Shown here: positions 17,130 through 24,790 of the stretch, in pieces
Position numbering within the stretch: the stretch's first letter is position 1
Layout: every line of letters begins with the position of its first letter
Origin: Draconibacterium mangrovi_A
GTDB lineage: Bacteria; Bacteroidota; Bacteroidia; Bacteroidales; Prolixibacteraceae
NCBI RefSeq assembly: GCF_037646455.1
Contig: NZ_JBBIXN010000002.1
Coordinates: 248,001 to 312,000, forward strand
Length of the DNA stretch: 64,000 nt
Direction of reading: 5' to 3'
The notes under the pieces: model-generated
Databases searched by the model: none
Seen by the model: the letters and a program-made list of their open reading frames with translations, nothing else
Told to the model about the DNA's origin: nothing
Position numbers and translations under genes: made by a program

Positions 17130-17420
17130 ATGCGGCTAAAAAACGAAATAAAAACTTTTATAAAAGACAAAGCTCACGATCTGTCACCCGACACAGAGGT
17201 TTATCTTTTTGGATCGCGAACAAATGATCAGGGACGTGGTGGCGACATTGATATCCTTCTACTTACCGACCAAATGATTAATAAAACCAGGTTAAGACGC
17301 TTTCGCCTCGATTTTTATAAAAAATTTGGCTGGCAAAAAATTGACCTTGTTAATTTTACAAAAAACGACACATCTGCTTTCAAAAGGTTAATTTTAACCA
17401 CCGCTCAACCTATTGTATAA
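17130..17420 (+). CDS. MNT-type nucleotidyltransferase of a second NTase/HEPN-like module
   Basis: 96 residues. The motif GSRTNDQGRGGDIDILLL is a version of GSxARG...SDxDL with Gly in place of the Ser before the Asp pair; both Asp are kept. The C-terminal part (RLRRFRLDFYKKFGWQKIDLVNFTKND) completes the small polymerase-beta fold. The stop and the next start share one base (17420), so the two genes are translationally coupled. Likely an antitoxin-like AMP transferase for the next protein, by analogy with MntA/HepT. Confidence 0.8.
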   Translation: MRLKNEIKTFIKDKAHDLSPDTEVYLFGSRTNDQGRGGDIDILLLTDQMINKTRLRRFRLDFYKKFGWQKIDLVNFTKNDTSAFKRLILTTAQPIV

Positions 17421-17875
17421 TGCGAAACGAACAATTAACCTTACAACTTCTGTCCGAAGAACTGGATCTTCTAAAAAAGGCAGTTAATACCTTAAGCCTG
17501 TCTGTTGAGAAGTGTAATGCTATTTTCCCTAATAGTGAATATACTTTTGAAAATATGGAATCATTCGACTCCTTAACATCAAAATTTGGCCGATGTTCCG
17601 ATCTCTATACGCAAAAAGTGCTGCGTACAATTTGGATCTTACTACACGAACCTTTTGTTCCTTTTATCGATATGTTGAACAAAGGCGAAAAAATGAATAT
17701 CATTGAATCAGCCGATCAGCTATTGGAAATTCGCGATCTGAGAAACCAGATCACCCACGAATACATTCCCGAAGCCATTACTGATTTGATCCCCGAGGTA
17801 ATTGCCAATTGTTCATATCTTGAAAACAACATTGAACATACCTTCCGGTTTATCGAAAAACGAAACTGGATTTAA
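17420..17875 (+). CDS. HEPN-like partner of MNT nucleotidyltransferase
   Basis: 151 residues, all-helical. The segment RDLRNQITHEYIPE contains an R-N-x3-H-x-Y arrangement like the RX4-6H active site of HEPN ribonucleases. The N-terminal ~100 residues are longer than HepT/DUF86 proteins and contain two Cys (SVEKCNAIF, FGRCSDLY). Together with the one-base overlap with the nucleotidyltransferase gene, a toxin role is likely. The precise family is not recognised. Confidence 0.7.
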   Translation: MRNEQLTLQLLSEELDLLKKAVNTLSLSVEKCNAIFPNSEYTFENMESFDSLTSKFGRCSDLYTQKVLRTIWILLHEPFVPFIDMLNKGEKMNIIESADQLLEIRDLRNQITHEYIPEAITDLIPEVIANCSYLENNIEHTFRFIEKRNWI

Positions 17876-17902
17876 TAACCTGAGTTCGATTTTAAATATT
17901 AC

Positions 17903-17950
17903 TCCGCTGGTGCGGATTTGCAATCCGTACCTCAGCCACAAGGCTGAAAA
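17903..17950 (+). repeat. REP sequence 1 upstream of RAYT
   Basis: CGCTGGTGCGGATTTGCAATCCGT hairpin (GCGGATTTGCAATCCGT) followed by a second hairpin TCAGCC-ACAA-GGCTGA. Confidence 0.85.
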
Positions 17951-17992
17951 ACATTTGCATAAAAATTACAATCCAAAAAATACCCGTTTTCC

Positions 17993-18040
17993 TCCGCTAG
18001 CGCGGATTTGCAATCCGTGCTTTAGCCCAAAAGGCTAAAA
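17993..18040 (+). repeat. REP sequence 2 upstream of RAYT
   Basis: GCGCGGATTTGCAATCCGTGC followed by TTTAGCC-CAAAA-GGCTAAA. The second hairpin has a changed but still paired stem compared with REP 1. Confidence 0.85.
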
Positions 18041-18048
18041 AAATAACA

Positions 18049-18579
18049 ATGAGCAGGAAATACAAATTTCACAATCCAGAAGGCGTGTATTTTGTGTCAT
18101 TTGCTGTGCAGGGATGGGTTGACGTATTTACACGTAATGAGTACAAAAATATCCTTATTGAGAACTTAAAATACTGCCAGAAAAACAAAGGGATGGAAAT
18201 CTTTGCATGGTGTATAATGACAAATCATGTTCACATGGTATTAAGAGCTGGTGGGGAGATTTTATTGCATGATATTTTACGAGATTATAAAAAATTTACC
18301 AGCAAAGCCATAGTAAAATCTATTGAGGATAATATTCAGGAAAGTAGAAAAGAATGGTTATTGCAACAATTTAAAACTTCTGAAGGGAATCGGTTTTGGC
18401 GGGGCGACAATAAACCGATAGAATTATGGAGCAACAAGGTAATTGATCAGAAAATTGATTACATCCATAATAATCCGGTAGAAGAAGGTATCGTATTCAG
18501 AGCTGAAGATTACTTATATAGCAGTGCGGCTGATTATGCCGGAGAGAAAGGATTAATTAATGTTATTGTGATAAAATAA
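18049..18579 (+). CDS. REP-associated tyrosine transposase (RAYT, Y1/HUH)
   Basis: 176 residues of the Y1_Tnp (IS200-like) family. The HUH motif is in MTNHVHMVL, and conserved RAYT blocks follow (FWRGDNKPIELWSNKVIDQKIDYIHNNPVEEGIV, then RAEDYLYSSAADYAG). The catalytic Tyr is expected in the C-terminal part; Y at KIDYIHNNPV is a fixed position of the family. REP sequences in direct orientation lie immediately upstream and one inverted lies immediately downstream, the usual layout for these domesticated, non-autonomously spreading transposases. A decayed 3' copy is at 13484-13570. Confidence 0.92.
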   Translation: MSRKYKFHNPEGVYFVSFAVQGWVDVFTRNEYKNILIENLKYCQKNKGMEIFAWCIMTNHVHMVLRAGGEILLHDILRDYKKFTSKAIVKSIEDNIQESRKEWLLQQFKTSEGNRFWRGDNKPIELWSNKVIDQKIDYIHNNPVEEGIVFRAEDYLYSSAADYAGEKGLINVIVIK

Positions 18580-18581
18580 TA

Positions 18582-18624
18582 TTGCCTTGCAGGCAATGGC
18601 ACAGATTGCAAATCTGCGCCAGCG
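18582..18624 (-). repeat. REP sequence downstream of RAYT (inverted)
   Basis: Read on the minus strand it gives CGCTGGCGCAGATTTGCAATCTG then a TTGCCTGCAAGGCAA hairpin. The central stem is GCAGATT...AATCTG, whereas the upstream REPs have GCGGATT...AATCCG: a paired change that keeps the stem. Confidence 0.85.
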
Positions 18625-18627
18625 AGT

Positions 18628-18777
18628 GAATTACCAAACATCAAAAAACTGAAAGGACATACTACCGCGTATCGATACCGTAAAGGTAAATACAGGATCG
18701 GTTTCTTTTTTGAGAATGACACAATAATTTTCGCAGCATTCGCACCACGAAGTAAAATATACAGCAAGTTTCCCTAA
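18628..18777 (+). pseudogene. duplicated 3' fragment of the RelE/ParE toxin gene
   Basis: Encodes the last 49 residues of the toxin at 16060-16326 (ELPNIKKLKGH... to stop). The identity runs on through the non-coding flank: 16177-16394 equals 18628-18845, 218 bp with no difference I can see. It begins four bases after the downstream REP of the RAYT gene, so the break coincides with the element end. It has no start codon of its own. Confidence 0.9.
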
Positions 18778-18874
18778 AAAGTGTTTGATAAAATATAATA
18801 TCCAGGTTACAAGAATCCAGTTGAACGAAGTAAAATCCCGACCGATAGCGTTGAGGCATCAACTATCAAGAAAC

Positions 18875-19044
18875 AGATTCCTCGGCTCTCCGTCGATTGA
18901 CGGATCACCTCGGAATGACAACGTAAGGATATACAACAGCGGCGTAGCAAAGAATAACATTAAAACAAAATACATCATAACGCCGCCTGACATCATCTCA
19001 TACTTGTCATCCCGATGACGAGCAGCGCGAGGAAGAGGGATCTC
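18875..19044. repeat. dispersed inverted-repeat element, family A (copy 4)
   Basis: AGATTCCTCGG...CGGAATGACAACG / TTGTCATCCCG...GGGATCT arms, with CAGCGGCGT / AACGCCGCC inner pair. Confidence 0.75.
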
Positions 19045-19362
19045 CGGTAAAAGAGCCACGAGCTACGAGCCACAAGTATTAAGTACAAAGTAAGTACAGA
19101 GTAGTAAGCATGGAGTACAGAGCATCAGTATCAAACATCCAGTTCAATGACACTCAACTTTTAAAAGTGAAACGCATTAAAAGTTGTTAGTGGAATTCAG
19201 TGAATCTTATCAATTATAAGCGAAGCGAAATAGTTGGTTTAGATGAACTAATTCCGACCGAAGCATCGGAATTAATCCCGATGCGAAGCAATCGGGGTAT
19301 CCAGTATCAAGTATCCAGCAACGAGTATCAACTGAATTCATGGCAATTTTAGAGAAAATACT

Positions 19363-19370
19363 TATTTTTG
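19363..19370 (+). promoter_or_regulatory. -7 promoter box of VapBC-like operon
   Basis: TATTTTTG, 12 bases before ATG 19383. No convincing -33 box. Confidence 0.4.
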
Positions 19371-19382
19371 AAAAAAACGAGC

Positions 19383-19559
19383 ATGACTACGATAATAACA
19401 AAAGGGACAAATAAAAAGAAAATACAAATTTTGCTTCAACAGGCAAAAGAAGGGAAAACCAGTCTTAAAAAGATTGACTTCAATAAATATTGTGGAGCAT
19501 TATCCCTGGATTCTGATCCAATATTGATTCAAACAAAAATGAGAGATGAATGGGAATAG
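19383..19559 (+). CDS. small antitoxin (VapB-like)
   Basis: 58 residues from ATG 19383; a TTG 15 bases earlier would overlap the -7 box, so ATG is preferred. The basic N-terminal part (MTTIITKGTNKKKIQILLQQAKEGKTSLKKIDFNKY) could bind DNA, and the C-terminal part (DSDPILIQTKMRDEWE) could wrap the toxin, as in antitoxins of PIN-domain systems. The family is not recognised with certainty; the call rests on the 14-bp overlap with the PIN gene. Confidence 0.7.
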   Translation: MTTIITKGTNKKKIQILLQQAKEGKTSLKKIDFNKYCGALSLDSDPILIQTKMRDEWE

Positions 19560-19920
19560 TCTTCTTATCGACACAAACATTATCCTCTACCTTTTGAGCG
19601 GAGAAGAAACGCTGATTCCCATTCTTGAAGAAAAACAATTATTCATTTCCTTCATAACAGAACTGGAGCTCCTTGCTTATCCGGGCATAAAAGAAAGTGA
19701 TAAAACAATACTCATGTCATTTATTAGAGAGTGCAAGGTCATCGATATTCCCAACGAAGTTAAGACGCAGACAATTGATTTACGAAAAAAGTTCAATGCA
19801 AAATTACCCGATGCAATCATAGCTGCCACATCCCTTTACATCAATTCTCCGTTGGTAACAGCCGACAAAGGATTTAGAAAAATGGATAGCCATATCGACC
19901 TTATTTTATATGAAAAATAG
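19546..19920 (+). CDS. PIN-domain ribonuclease toxin (VapC-like)
   Basis: 124 residues. The PIN acidic residues are in order: LLIDTNIILYLL (first Asp), FITELELLAYPG (Glu), KLPDAIIAATSL (Asp) and VTADKGFRKM (last Asp). VapC toxins cleave specific structured RNAs (tRNA or rRNA) and are held inactive by VapB. The gene overlaps its antitoxin by 14 bp. It is complete and all catalytic positions are kept. Confidence 0.88.
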   Translation: MNGNSLLIDTNIILYLLSGEETLIPILEEKQLFISFITELELLAYPGIKESDKTILMSFIRECKVIDIPNEVKTQTIDLRKKFNAKLPDAIIAATSLYINSPLVTADKGFRKMDSHIDLILYEK

Positions 19921-20363
19921 ACCTGTTTAACCACCAGCTACATTTCATGAACGAAAAGAACCAGTTATTTACGCATTAAAGCATTGATTAACTCAATCCC
20001 TCAGTCACTCAGTCACTCAGTCACTCAGTCACTCAGTCACTCAATAACTGCAGTTGAATACCGAATGTCGATTAACGATTGAAGATTTTAGATTTATTCC
20101 TTGAATACTGAGACTGCAAACTGAATACTGACCATTGCCCACGCTACCCCTGACCCCTAAAGGGGGAAGCCAACGCAAACTTGGACATTGAATATTGGAT
20201 ATTTAATCCCGTGAAATAAAATCAAAGATTTTGATCCAAAGCATCATTTCATAGGGATGAAATTCGGGCTTCGGGCTTTAACTAATAAATACTAAACACG
20301 CTAAGATCTCAGCAAATAAAAGATTTTGTACTTTTACAAAAGAATTTACTTGGGCAACAATAA
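19921..20363. other. intergenic region, 443 bp, repeats
   Basis: Contains an 8-bp TCAGTCAC tandem array (about 20000-20045), the second copy of the ~175-bp block from 13.1 kb (about 20010-20190) and family B copy 5. No gene. Confidence 0.65.
20206..20258. repeat. cloverleaf palindrome, family B (copy 5)
   Basis: AAAATC-AAA-GATTTT is perfect; the second hairpin GATCC-AAA-GCATC has one mismatch. Outer stem ATCCC...GGGAT. Confidence 0.75.
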
Positions 20364-20657
20364 ATGAACTCTACACAAGAATATATAAGCTTATTATCCG
20401 ACTTCAAAACAAAAAGAGGTATTGTATACGGTATAAACAAGATGGGGATTTTTGGCTCGGTAGCCCGTGGTGAGCAAACCGGGAAAAGTGATGTAGATAT
20501 TTACTACGAGGGGAAACCCTTAAGCCTTTTCAAACTGGCAGCATTAAAAGATGAACTTGAAAGTCTGTTGCATTGTAATGTCGACATAGTGCGCCTTCGT
20601 GAGGTGATGAATCAGATGCTGAAAAAAAGAATTGAAAGAGAGGGCATTTATGTTTGA
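20364..20657 (+). CDS. MntA-like nucleotidyltransferase antitoxin (third NTase/HEPN module)
   Basis: 97 residues. The active-site motif FGSVARGEQTGKSDVDIYYE is canonical MNT (GSxARG...SDxD). In the characterised MntA-HepT systems this enzyme adds AMP to the HEPN toxin at a Tyr in its RX4HXY motif and so silences it. The gene overlaps the next start by 8 bp. All catalytic residues are kept, so it is probably active. Confidence 0.88.
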   Translation: MNSTQEYISLLSDFKTKRGIVYGINKMGIFGSVARGEQTGKSDVDIYYEGKPLSLFKLAALKDELESLLHCNVDIVRLREVMNQMLKKRIEREGIYV

Positions 20658-21030
20658 TAAAATTCTGGCCTTCGACCTGATAACTTTAATCGAAGATAAC
20701 CTTAACACCGTAAGGCAAAGAACAAGAAGTGTTACATCATCCGATGATTTCACGTCCTCAGAAGCAGGCATGATCCTACTCGACAGTGTTTGCATGAAAC
20801 TTGTAGCCGTGGGCGAAAGCATTAAAAACCTTGACAAAGTAAGCAATAAAGAACTCTTACCGAAATATCCTCAAATACAGTGGAAACAGGCAATGGGGAT
20901 GCGCGACATTATTGTTCACCATTATTTCGATGTTGATGCCGAACAGATTTTCAATACGCTCCGCGAAGATATTCCACTGTTGCTAAGTGTCCTTGCCACG
21001 ATAAAAAGCGACCTTAAAAAGAATAAGTAG
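20650..21030 (+). CDS. HepT-like HEPN ribonuclease (DUF86)
   Basis: 126 residues from ATG 20650; an upstream in-frame start at 20632 lies deeper in the previous gene. The HepT signature is intact: RDIIVHHYF fits RX4HXY, where Arg and His form the RNase site and Tyr is the known AMP acceptor. Typical DUF86 blocks precede it (LLDSVCMKLVAVGESIKNL). With 20364-20657 it forms the clearest MNT-HEPN pair in the window. Confidence 0.9.
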   Translation: MFDKILAFDLITLIEDNLNTVRQRTRSVTSSDDFTSSEAGMILLDSVCMKLVAVGESIKNLDKVSNKELLPKYPQIQWKQAMGMRDIIVHHYFDVDAEQIFNTLREDIPLLLSVLATIKSDLKKNK

Positions 21031-21192
21031 ATCAAACATTAAAAATCGAGTACCGGGAATTGAACACTGAATACTGGCAACTGAGACTACTTTTGCCTTC
21101 ACAATCCAGTCCTTTAGTTCCTGAACGCAATACTTAATTTCGAACACCGGCCTTATCTGTTACCGGAAAATAACTACATTAGTACTGCACAA

Positions 21193-21516
21193 ATGCGAGA
21201 ATTAGAATCCATGTTTTTTAGCTACGATAAAAATAAAACCTATAGTATCCGTAAGACTTTGCTTTGGGAATACGACCTAAGCAAGTTTAACTGGCAACAA
21301 ATGCAGAACCTTGTAGTACAGCGTGTTGTTGAAAGAGGAAGAATCGAGGACTTTCAGTTTATTTTAAGTAAATACGGATTAAACGAGGTAAAACATTCCA
21401 TCCGGAAAATTCCGAATCTGCATAAAAAAGATATCACTTTTGTGTGTACCGTTTTTAACCTGAAAAAAGAAGAACTGCGATGTTGTTCTACAATACAGTT
21501 TCCGACAACACATTGA
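21193..21516 (+). CDS. antitoxin-like protein paired with AbiEii-type nucleotidyltransferase
   Basis: 107 residues. A start at ATG 21193, or a few codons later at the second Met, is likely. The text SIRKTLLWEYDLSKFNWQQMQNLVVQRVVERGRIEDFQFILSKYGLNEVKHSIRKIPNLHKKDITFVCTVF resembles the small helical proteins (DUF6922-like) that precede AbiEii/AbiGii toxins in Bacteroidota. It overlaps the toxin start by 37 bp. Its DNA-binding or neutralising role is inferred from context only. Confidence 0.7.
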   Translation: MRELESMFFSYDKNKTYSIRKTLLWEYDLSKFNWQQMQNLVVQRVVERGRIEDFQFILSKYGLNEVKHSIRKIPNLHKKDITFVCTVFNLKKEELRCCSTIQFPTTH

Positions 21517-22118
21517 AACTTATCAGGCGACTGATGAATGATCCCCTGCTTGACTCATTTATCCTGGTAGACGGAACTGCTTTATCATTACAAATAGGTC
21601 ACCGCATAAGCATCGACATCGATTTGTTTACAAGCGAAAATTTCGATGCTCCCCAACTAATGGAACACCTAAAGCAGAATTACAGTTTTGAAGCCGACTT
21701 TCTGGCAAAAAATACGATTAAAGGAGAAATTGAAAGCACAAAAATTGACTGTATCCGCCATGGATATCCCTGGTTAGAGCCATCACAGATGATCGAAGAT
21801 ATTAGAATCGCCTCACTCTCCGAAATTTCTGCAATGAAGTTAAATGCAATAACTACCAACGGAACAAGACTAAAGGATTTTATCGATATCGCTTATTTGT
21901 CACCCTACTTAAGCCTTAATCAAATGCTCGATGCCTACGAGCTAAAATACCGGAACAACAGAATAATGGGTTTGAAATCCTTACTTTATTTTGATGATAT
22001 CGATTTCAGTGAACCGATTCAAATGCTTGCTTCGTCGGGAGCTTTTCGCTGGGAAACCATTAAAAGCAGAATCATTCTCATGCAGGATCAACCCGACAAA
22101 CAGGGCAGGCCAATTTAG
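21480..22118 (+). CDS. AbiEii/AbiGii-type nucleotidyltransferase toxin
   Basis: 212 residues. The family's nucleotide-binding start is present: LVDGTALSLQIGHRISIDIDLFTSENF, with the GHRxSxDxDLF signature and both Asp. It is followed by the Lys-containing block AMKLNAITTNGTRLKDFIDIAYL. Related proteins are the toxic half of type IV abortive-infection TA systems (some add pyrimidines to tRNA acceptor ends). The antitoxin-like gene immediately upstream completes the module. Confidence 0.87.
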   Translation: MLFYNTVSDNTLKLIRRLMNDPLLDSFILVDGTALSLQIGHRISIDIDLFTSENFDAPQLMEHLKQNYSFEADFLAKNTIKGEIESTKIDCIRHGYPWLEPSQMIEDIRIASLSEISAMKLNAITTNGTRLKDFIDIAYLSPYLSLNQMLDAYELKYRNNRIMGLKSLLYFDDIDFSEPIQMLASSGAFRWETIKSRIILMQDQPDKQGRPI

Positions 22119-22284
22119 AGATGATCGAAATCACGGATTACGAAACAGCTGTTAGAAGTCAGAAGTCAAAAGTCAAAAGCCGGGATTAAGGATCTGGTAT
22201 CAACCGTTTAAGCATTCCTGCATTAAAGCATTATAGCATTCATGCATTGAAGCTGCGAGCCGCGAGTATCGGGTATCAAGCAAC

Positions 22285-22455
22285 AGATTCCTTCCACCTC
22301 GTTAACTGACGTACTCGGTGTCGGAATGACAACGTAAGGATATACAACAGCGGCGTAGCAAAGAATAACATTAAAACGAAATACAGCATAACGCCGCCTG
22401 ACATCATCTCATACTTGTCATCCCGATGACGAGCACCAGCGAGGAAGAGGGATCT
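22285..22455. repeat. dispersed inverted-repeat element, family A (copy 5)
   Basis: Left arm AGATTCCTTCCACCTCG, right arm CGAGGAAGAGGGATCT; central CAGCGGCGT/AACGCCGCC. Confidence 0.75.
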
Positions 22456-22803
22456 CCGGTAAAAGAGCCACGAGCTACGAGCCACAAGTATTAAGTACAA
22501 AGTAAGTACAGAGTAGTAAGCATGGAGTACAGAGCATCAGTATCAAACATCAAGTTCAATGACACTCAACTTTTAAAAGTGAAACGCATTAAAAGTTGTT
22601 AGTGGAATTCAGTGAATCTTATCAATTATAAGCGAAGCGAAATAGTTGGTTTAGATGAACTAATTCCGACCGAAGCATCGGAATTAATCCCGATGCAAAG
22701 CAATCGGGGTATCCAGGATCCAGCATTTAAGCATTCCTGCATTAAAGCATTATAGCATTCATGCATCGAAGCTGCGAGCCGCGAGTATCGGGTATCAAGC
22801 AAC

Positions 22804-22962
22804 AGATTCCTTCCACCTCGTTAACTGACGTACTCGGTGTCGGAATGACAACGTAAGGATATACAACAGCGGCGTAGCAAAGAATAACATTAAAACGAAA
22901 TACAGCATAACGCCGCCTAACCTAATCTCATACTTGTCATCCCGAACGAAGTGAGGGATCTC
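22804..22962. repeat. dispersed inverted-repeat element, family A (copy 6)
   Basis: Same left arm as copy 5, but the right arm is CCCGAACGAAGTGAGGGATCT, which matches copy 3: a mosaic of arm types. Confidence 0.75.
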
Positions 22963-23167
22963 ACGCAACGAAGACCGATTTTCGATTGCAGATGTGTTCG
23001 CTGAAAACTGAACAAACGCCCCTTTAGGGGTTGGGGGTCACGGAAACAAGACACTGGGAATTGGTCATTAGTTATTGGTAGTTGAATATTCTGAATTGTT
23101 TATTAGCATTTAGTTGAACGAAGTGAAATTCCGACCGATAGCGTTGAGGCATCAACTATCAAGCAAC

Positions 23168-23338
23168 AGATTCCTTCCACCTCGTTAACTGACGTACTCG
23201 GTGTCGGAATGACAACGTAAGGATATACAACAGCGGCGTAGCAAAGAATAACATTAAAACAAAATACATCATAACGCCGCCTGACATCATCTCATACTTG
23301 TCATCCCGATGACGAGCAGCGCGAGGAAGAGGGATCTC
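23168..23338. repeat. dispersed inverted-repeat element, family A (copy 7)
   Basis: Left arm as copies 5 and 6, right arm as copy 4 (GACGAGCAGCGCGAGGAAG). It is preceded by the ATAGCGTTGAGGCATCAACTAT hairpin also found before copy 4. Confidence 0.75.
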
Positions 23339-23488
23339 ACGCAACGAAGACCGAATGATGATTGCAGATGTGTTCGCTGAAAACTGAGACTGACAACTGA
23401 AACTACTTTTAACTTTTCACTTTTGCCTTTTGCCTTTGAATGTGCAACGAATTGAACATCAGCATGAACATTTGGCATAGCTTTTATG

Positions 23489-23496
23489 TATATTTG
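23489..23496 (+). promoter_or_regulatory. -7 promoter box of RelE/ParE module
   Basis: TATATTTG, nine bases before ATG 23506. A TTTG at 23471-23474 is only 14 bases upstream, shorter than the usual spacing. Confidence 0.45.
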
Positions 23497-23505
23497 TAAA
23501 AAACG

Positions 23506-23730
23506 ATGACTATGCGTACGCTGCAATTAAAAATAAACGACAAGGTTTACGAGAAATTTCTTTGGCTATTGAGCAAATTCAGTAAAGAAGAGATTGAAAT
23601 AATAAGCGACGACACGGCATTTCTTGAAACAAAGGAATATCTGCAAAGCGAACTTGACGAGATTCAGGAAGGACAGGCAAAATTTATTTCTCAAAGTGAA
23701 TTTGAGAATCGTATAGACAGCATTATTTAA
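23506..23730 (+). CDS. antitoxin of RelE/ParE-type module
   Basis: 74 residues. The N-terminal half (MRTLQLKINDKVYEKFLWLLSKFSKEEIEII) looks like the strand-helix dimer unit of small Bacteroidota antitoxins, and the C-terminal half is acidic and helical (ETKEYLQSELDEIQEGQAKFISQSEFENRIDSII). ATG 23506 is chosen, but the Met two codons later is equally possible. The toxin gene follows after a 7-bp gap. Confidence 0.75.
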   Translation: MTMRTLQLKINDKVYEKFLWLLSKFSKEEIEIISDDTAFLETKEYLQSELDEIQEGQAKFISQSEFENRIDSII

Positions 23731-23737
23731 TCCATTC

Positions 23738-24019
23738 ATGAAAATCGTCTATAAAGAAAGCTTTGTTATTCGATTGGAAAATCAGTTAAAATACATCTCT
23801 ATTGATAATCCCACTGCTGCAAAAAAATTCAAAAAAGACCTGATTACAAAAATCAAGGCAATTCCAAGGAATCCGAAATCAAATAGAAGATCGATATATT
23901 TTGACGATGAAAACATTCGGGATTTAATTTTTAAAGGCTACACTATCGTTTACAGAATCACAAAGCAACAAATTGAAATTTTTGGATTTGTGAAATATCA
24001 GATAAAGCCAACAGATTAA
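23738..24019 (+). CDS. RelE/ParE-family toxin
   Basis: 93 residues with typical ParE layout: SFVIRLENQLKYISIDNPTAAKKFKKDLITKIKAIPRNPKSNRRSIYFDDENIRDLIFKGYTIVYRITKQQIEIFGFVKYQ. The RDLIFKGYTIVYRI...IEIFGFVKYQ strand pair is the superfamily hallmark. It may block gyrase (ParE) or cut mRNA on the ribosome (RelE); the sequence does not decide. Not closely related to the toxin at 16060-16326. Confidence 0.85.
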   Translation: MKIVYKESFVIRLENQLKYISIDNPTAAKKFKKDLITKIKAIPRNPKSNRRSIYFDDENIRDLIFKGYTIVYRITKQQIEIFGFVKYQIKPTD

Positions 24020-24272
24020 ATCGCCTGTGCCAGCGAGGGACCTTAAATTTCGAATTTCGATTAACGAATTTAGATTGCAGATGTGTTCGCTGAAACTGAA
24101 CAAACGCCCCTTTAGGCCTGTCCCGATTGCGTATGCAATCCTTGGGAGGTTGGGGGTCGCGGAAACAAGACACTGGGAATTAGAAATTAGACATTAGTCA
24201 CTGGTCATTCTGTAGCCGGACAAATGCCGGCGATCAGTCCCGATGAACTTTGTCGAATCGCGAGGATATTGA

Positions 24273-24325
24273 ATCCCGTGAAATAAAATCGAAGATTTTG
24301 ATGCGAAGCATCATTTCACAGGGAT
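24273..24325. repeat. cloverleaf palindrome, family B (copy 6)
   Basis: Near-perfect example: ATCCCGTGAAAT...ATTTCACAGGGAT outer stem, AAAATC-GAA-GATTTT and GATGC-GAA-GCATC hairpins. Confidence 0.85.
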
Positions 24326-24327
24326 GA

Positions 24328-24378
24328 ATCCCGTGGAATAAATCGAAGCTTTAACGCGAAGTGTTATTCCACTGGGAT
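24328..24378. repeat. cloverleaf palindrome, family B (copy 7)
   Basis: Two bases after copy 6. The outer stem is GTGGAAT/ATTCCAC instead of GTGAAAT/ATTTCAC, a compensated change. The second hairpin is AACGC-GAA-GTGTT (one G-T pair); the first has one mismatch. Confidence 0.85.
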
Positions 24379-24536
24379 GAACTTTTGCCTTGAATTACGA
24401 ATGACGATTAACGATTGAAGATTGCAGATTTGGAAGAAAAGTACTGAGTACTGAGAATCAAGTATCAAGTATCAAGTAACCAGAGTCGAGAATCGAGTAT
24501 CCAGTATCGAGAATCGAGTATTTAGCATCAAGAAAC

Positions 24537-24695
24537 AGATTCCTTCCACCTCGTTAACTGAGGTACTCGGTGTCGGAATGACAACGTAAAGATATACAAC
24601 AGCGGCGTAACATAGAATAACATTAAAACAAAATACATCATAACGCCGCCTAACCTAATCCCGTACCTGTCATCCCGAACGAAGTGAAGGATCTC
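24537..24695. repeat. dispersed inverted-repeat element, family A (copy 8)
   Basis: AGATTCCTTCCACCTCG left arm; CGAACGAAGTGAAGGATCT right arm; CAGCGGCGT/AACGCCGCC centre. Confidence 0.75.
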
Positions 24696-24790
24696 ACGCA
24701 ACGAAGACCGAATGTCGATTAACGATTTATGATTGCAGATGTGCTGTGCTGAAAACTGAGACTGGCAACTGAAACTACTTTTGCCTTTTT

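Larger units (their letters stand above)
18778..19382. other. intergenic region, 605 bp, repeats and a duplicated block
   Basis: Holds family A copy 4 and the left member of a ~400-bp duplication (about 18910-19308 versus 22320-22718, near-identical). Also heptamer words GAGCCAC/GAGCTAC at 19054-19075, a TTTTAAAAGTGAAACGCATT element shared with 22.57 and 40.15 kb, and a CCCGATGCGAAGCAATCGGG hairpin. No gene seen. Confidence 0.65.
22119..23505. other. intergenic region, 1387 bp, stacked repeats
   Basis: Three family A copies (5-7) with their flanks, a heptamer AAAGTCA/GAAGTCA array (22147-22185), the right member of the ~400-bp duplication (22320-22718), and a local duplication of the GCATTCCTGCATTAAAGC...GAGCCGCGAG block (about 22208-22320 and 22730-22840). 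Small open frames on both strands are copies of repeat sequence, so I do not call any gene. Confidence 0.7.

Noticed and set aside
18785..19059. Small frames on both strands after the RAYT
   Set aside because: They lie in the duplicated toxin flank and family A copy 4; the same peptides recur at 22.3 and 23.2 kb.
19980..20045. Possible CRISPR array from regular repeats
   Set aside because: The repeats are directly tandem 8-bp words without unique spacers, and no cas genes are present anywhere in the window.
14722..21030. tRNA or rRNA genes within the TA island hairpins
   Set aside because: The palindromes are too short and lack anticodon or T-arm patterns; the cloverleaf look of family B comes from two triloop hairpins only.
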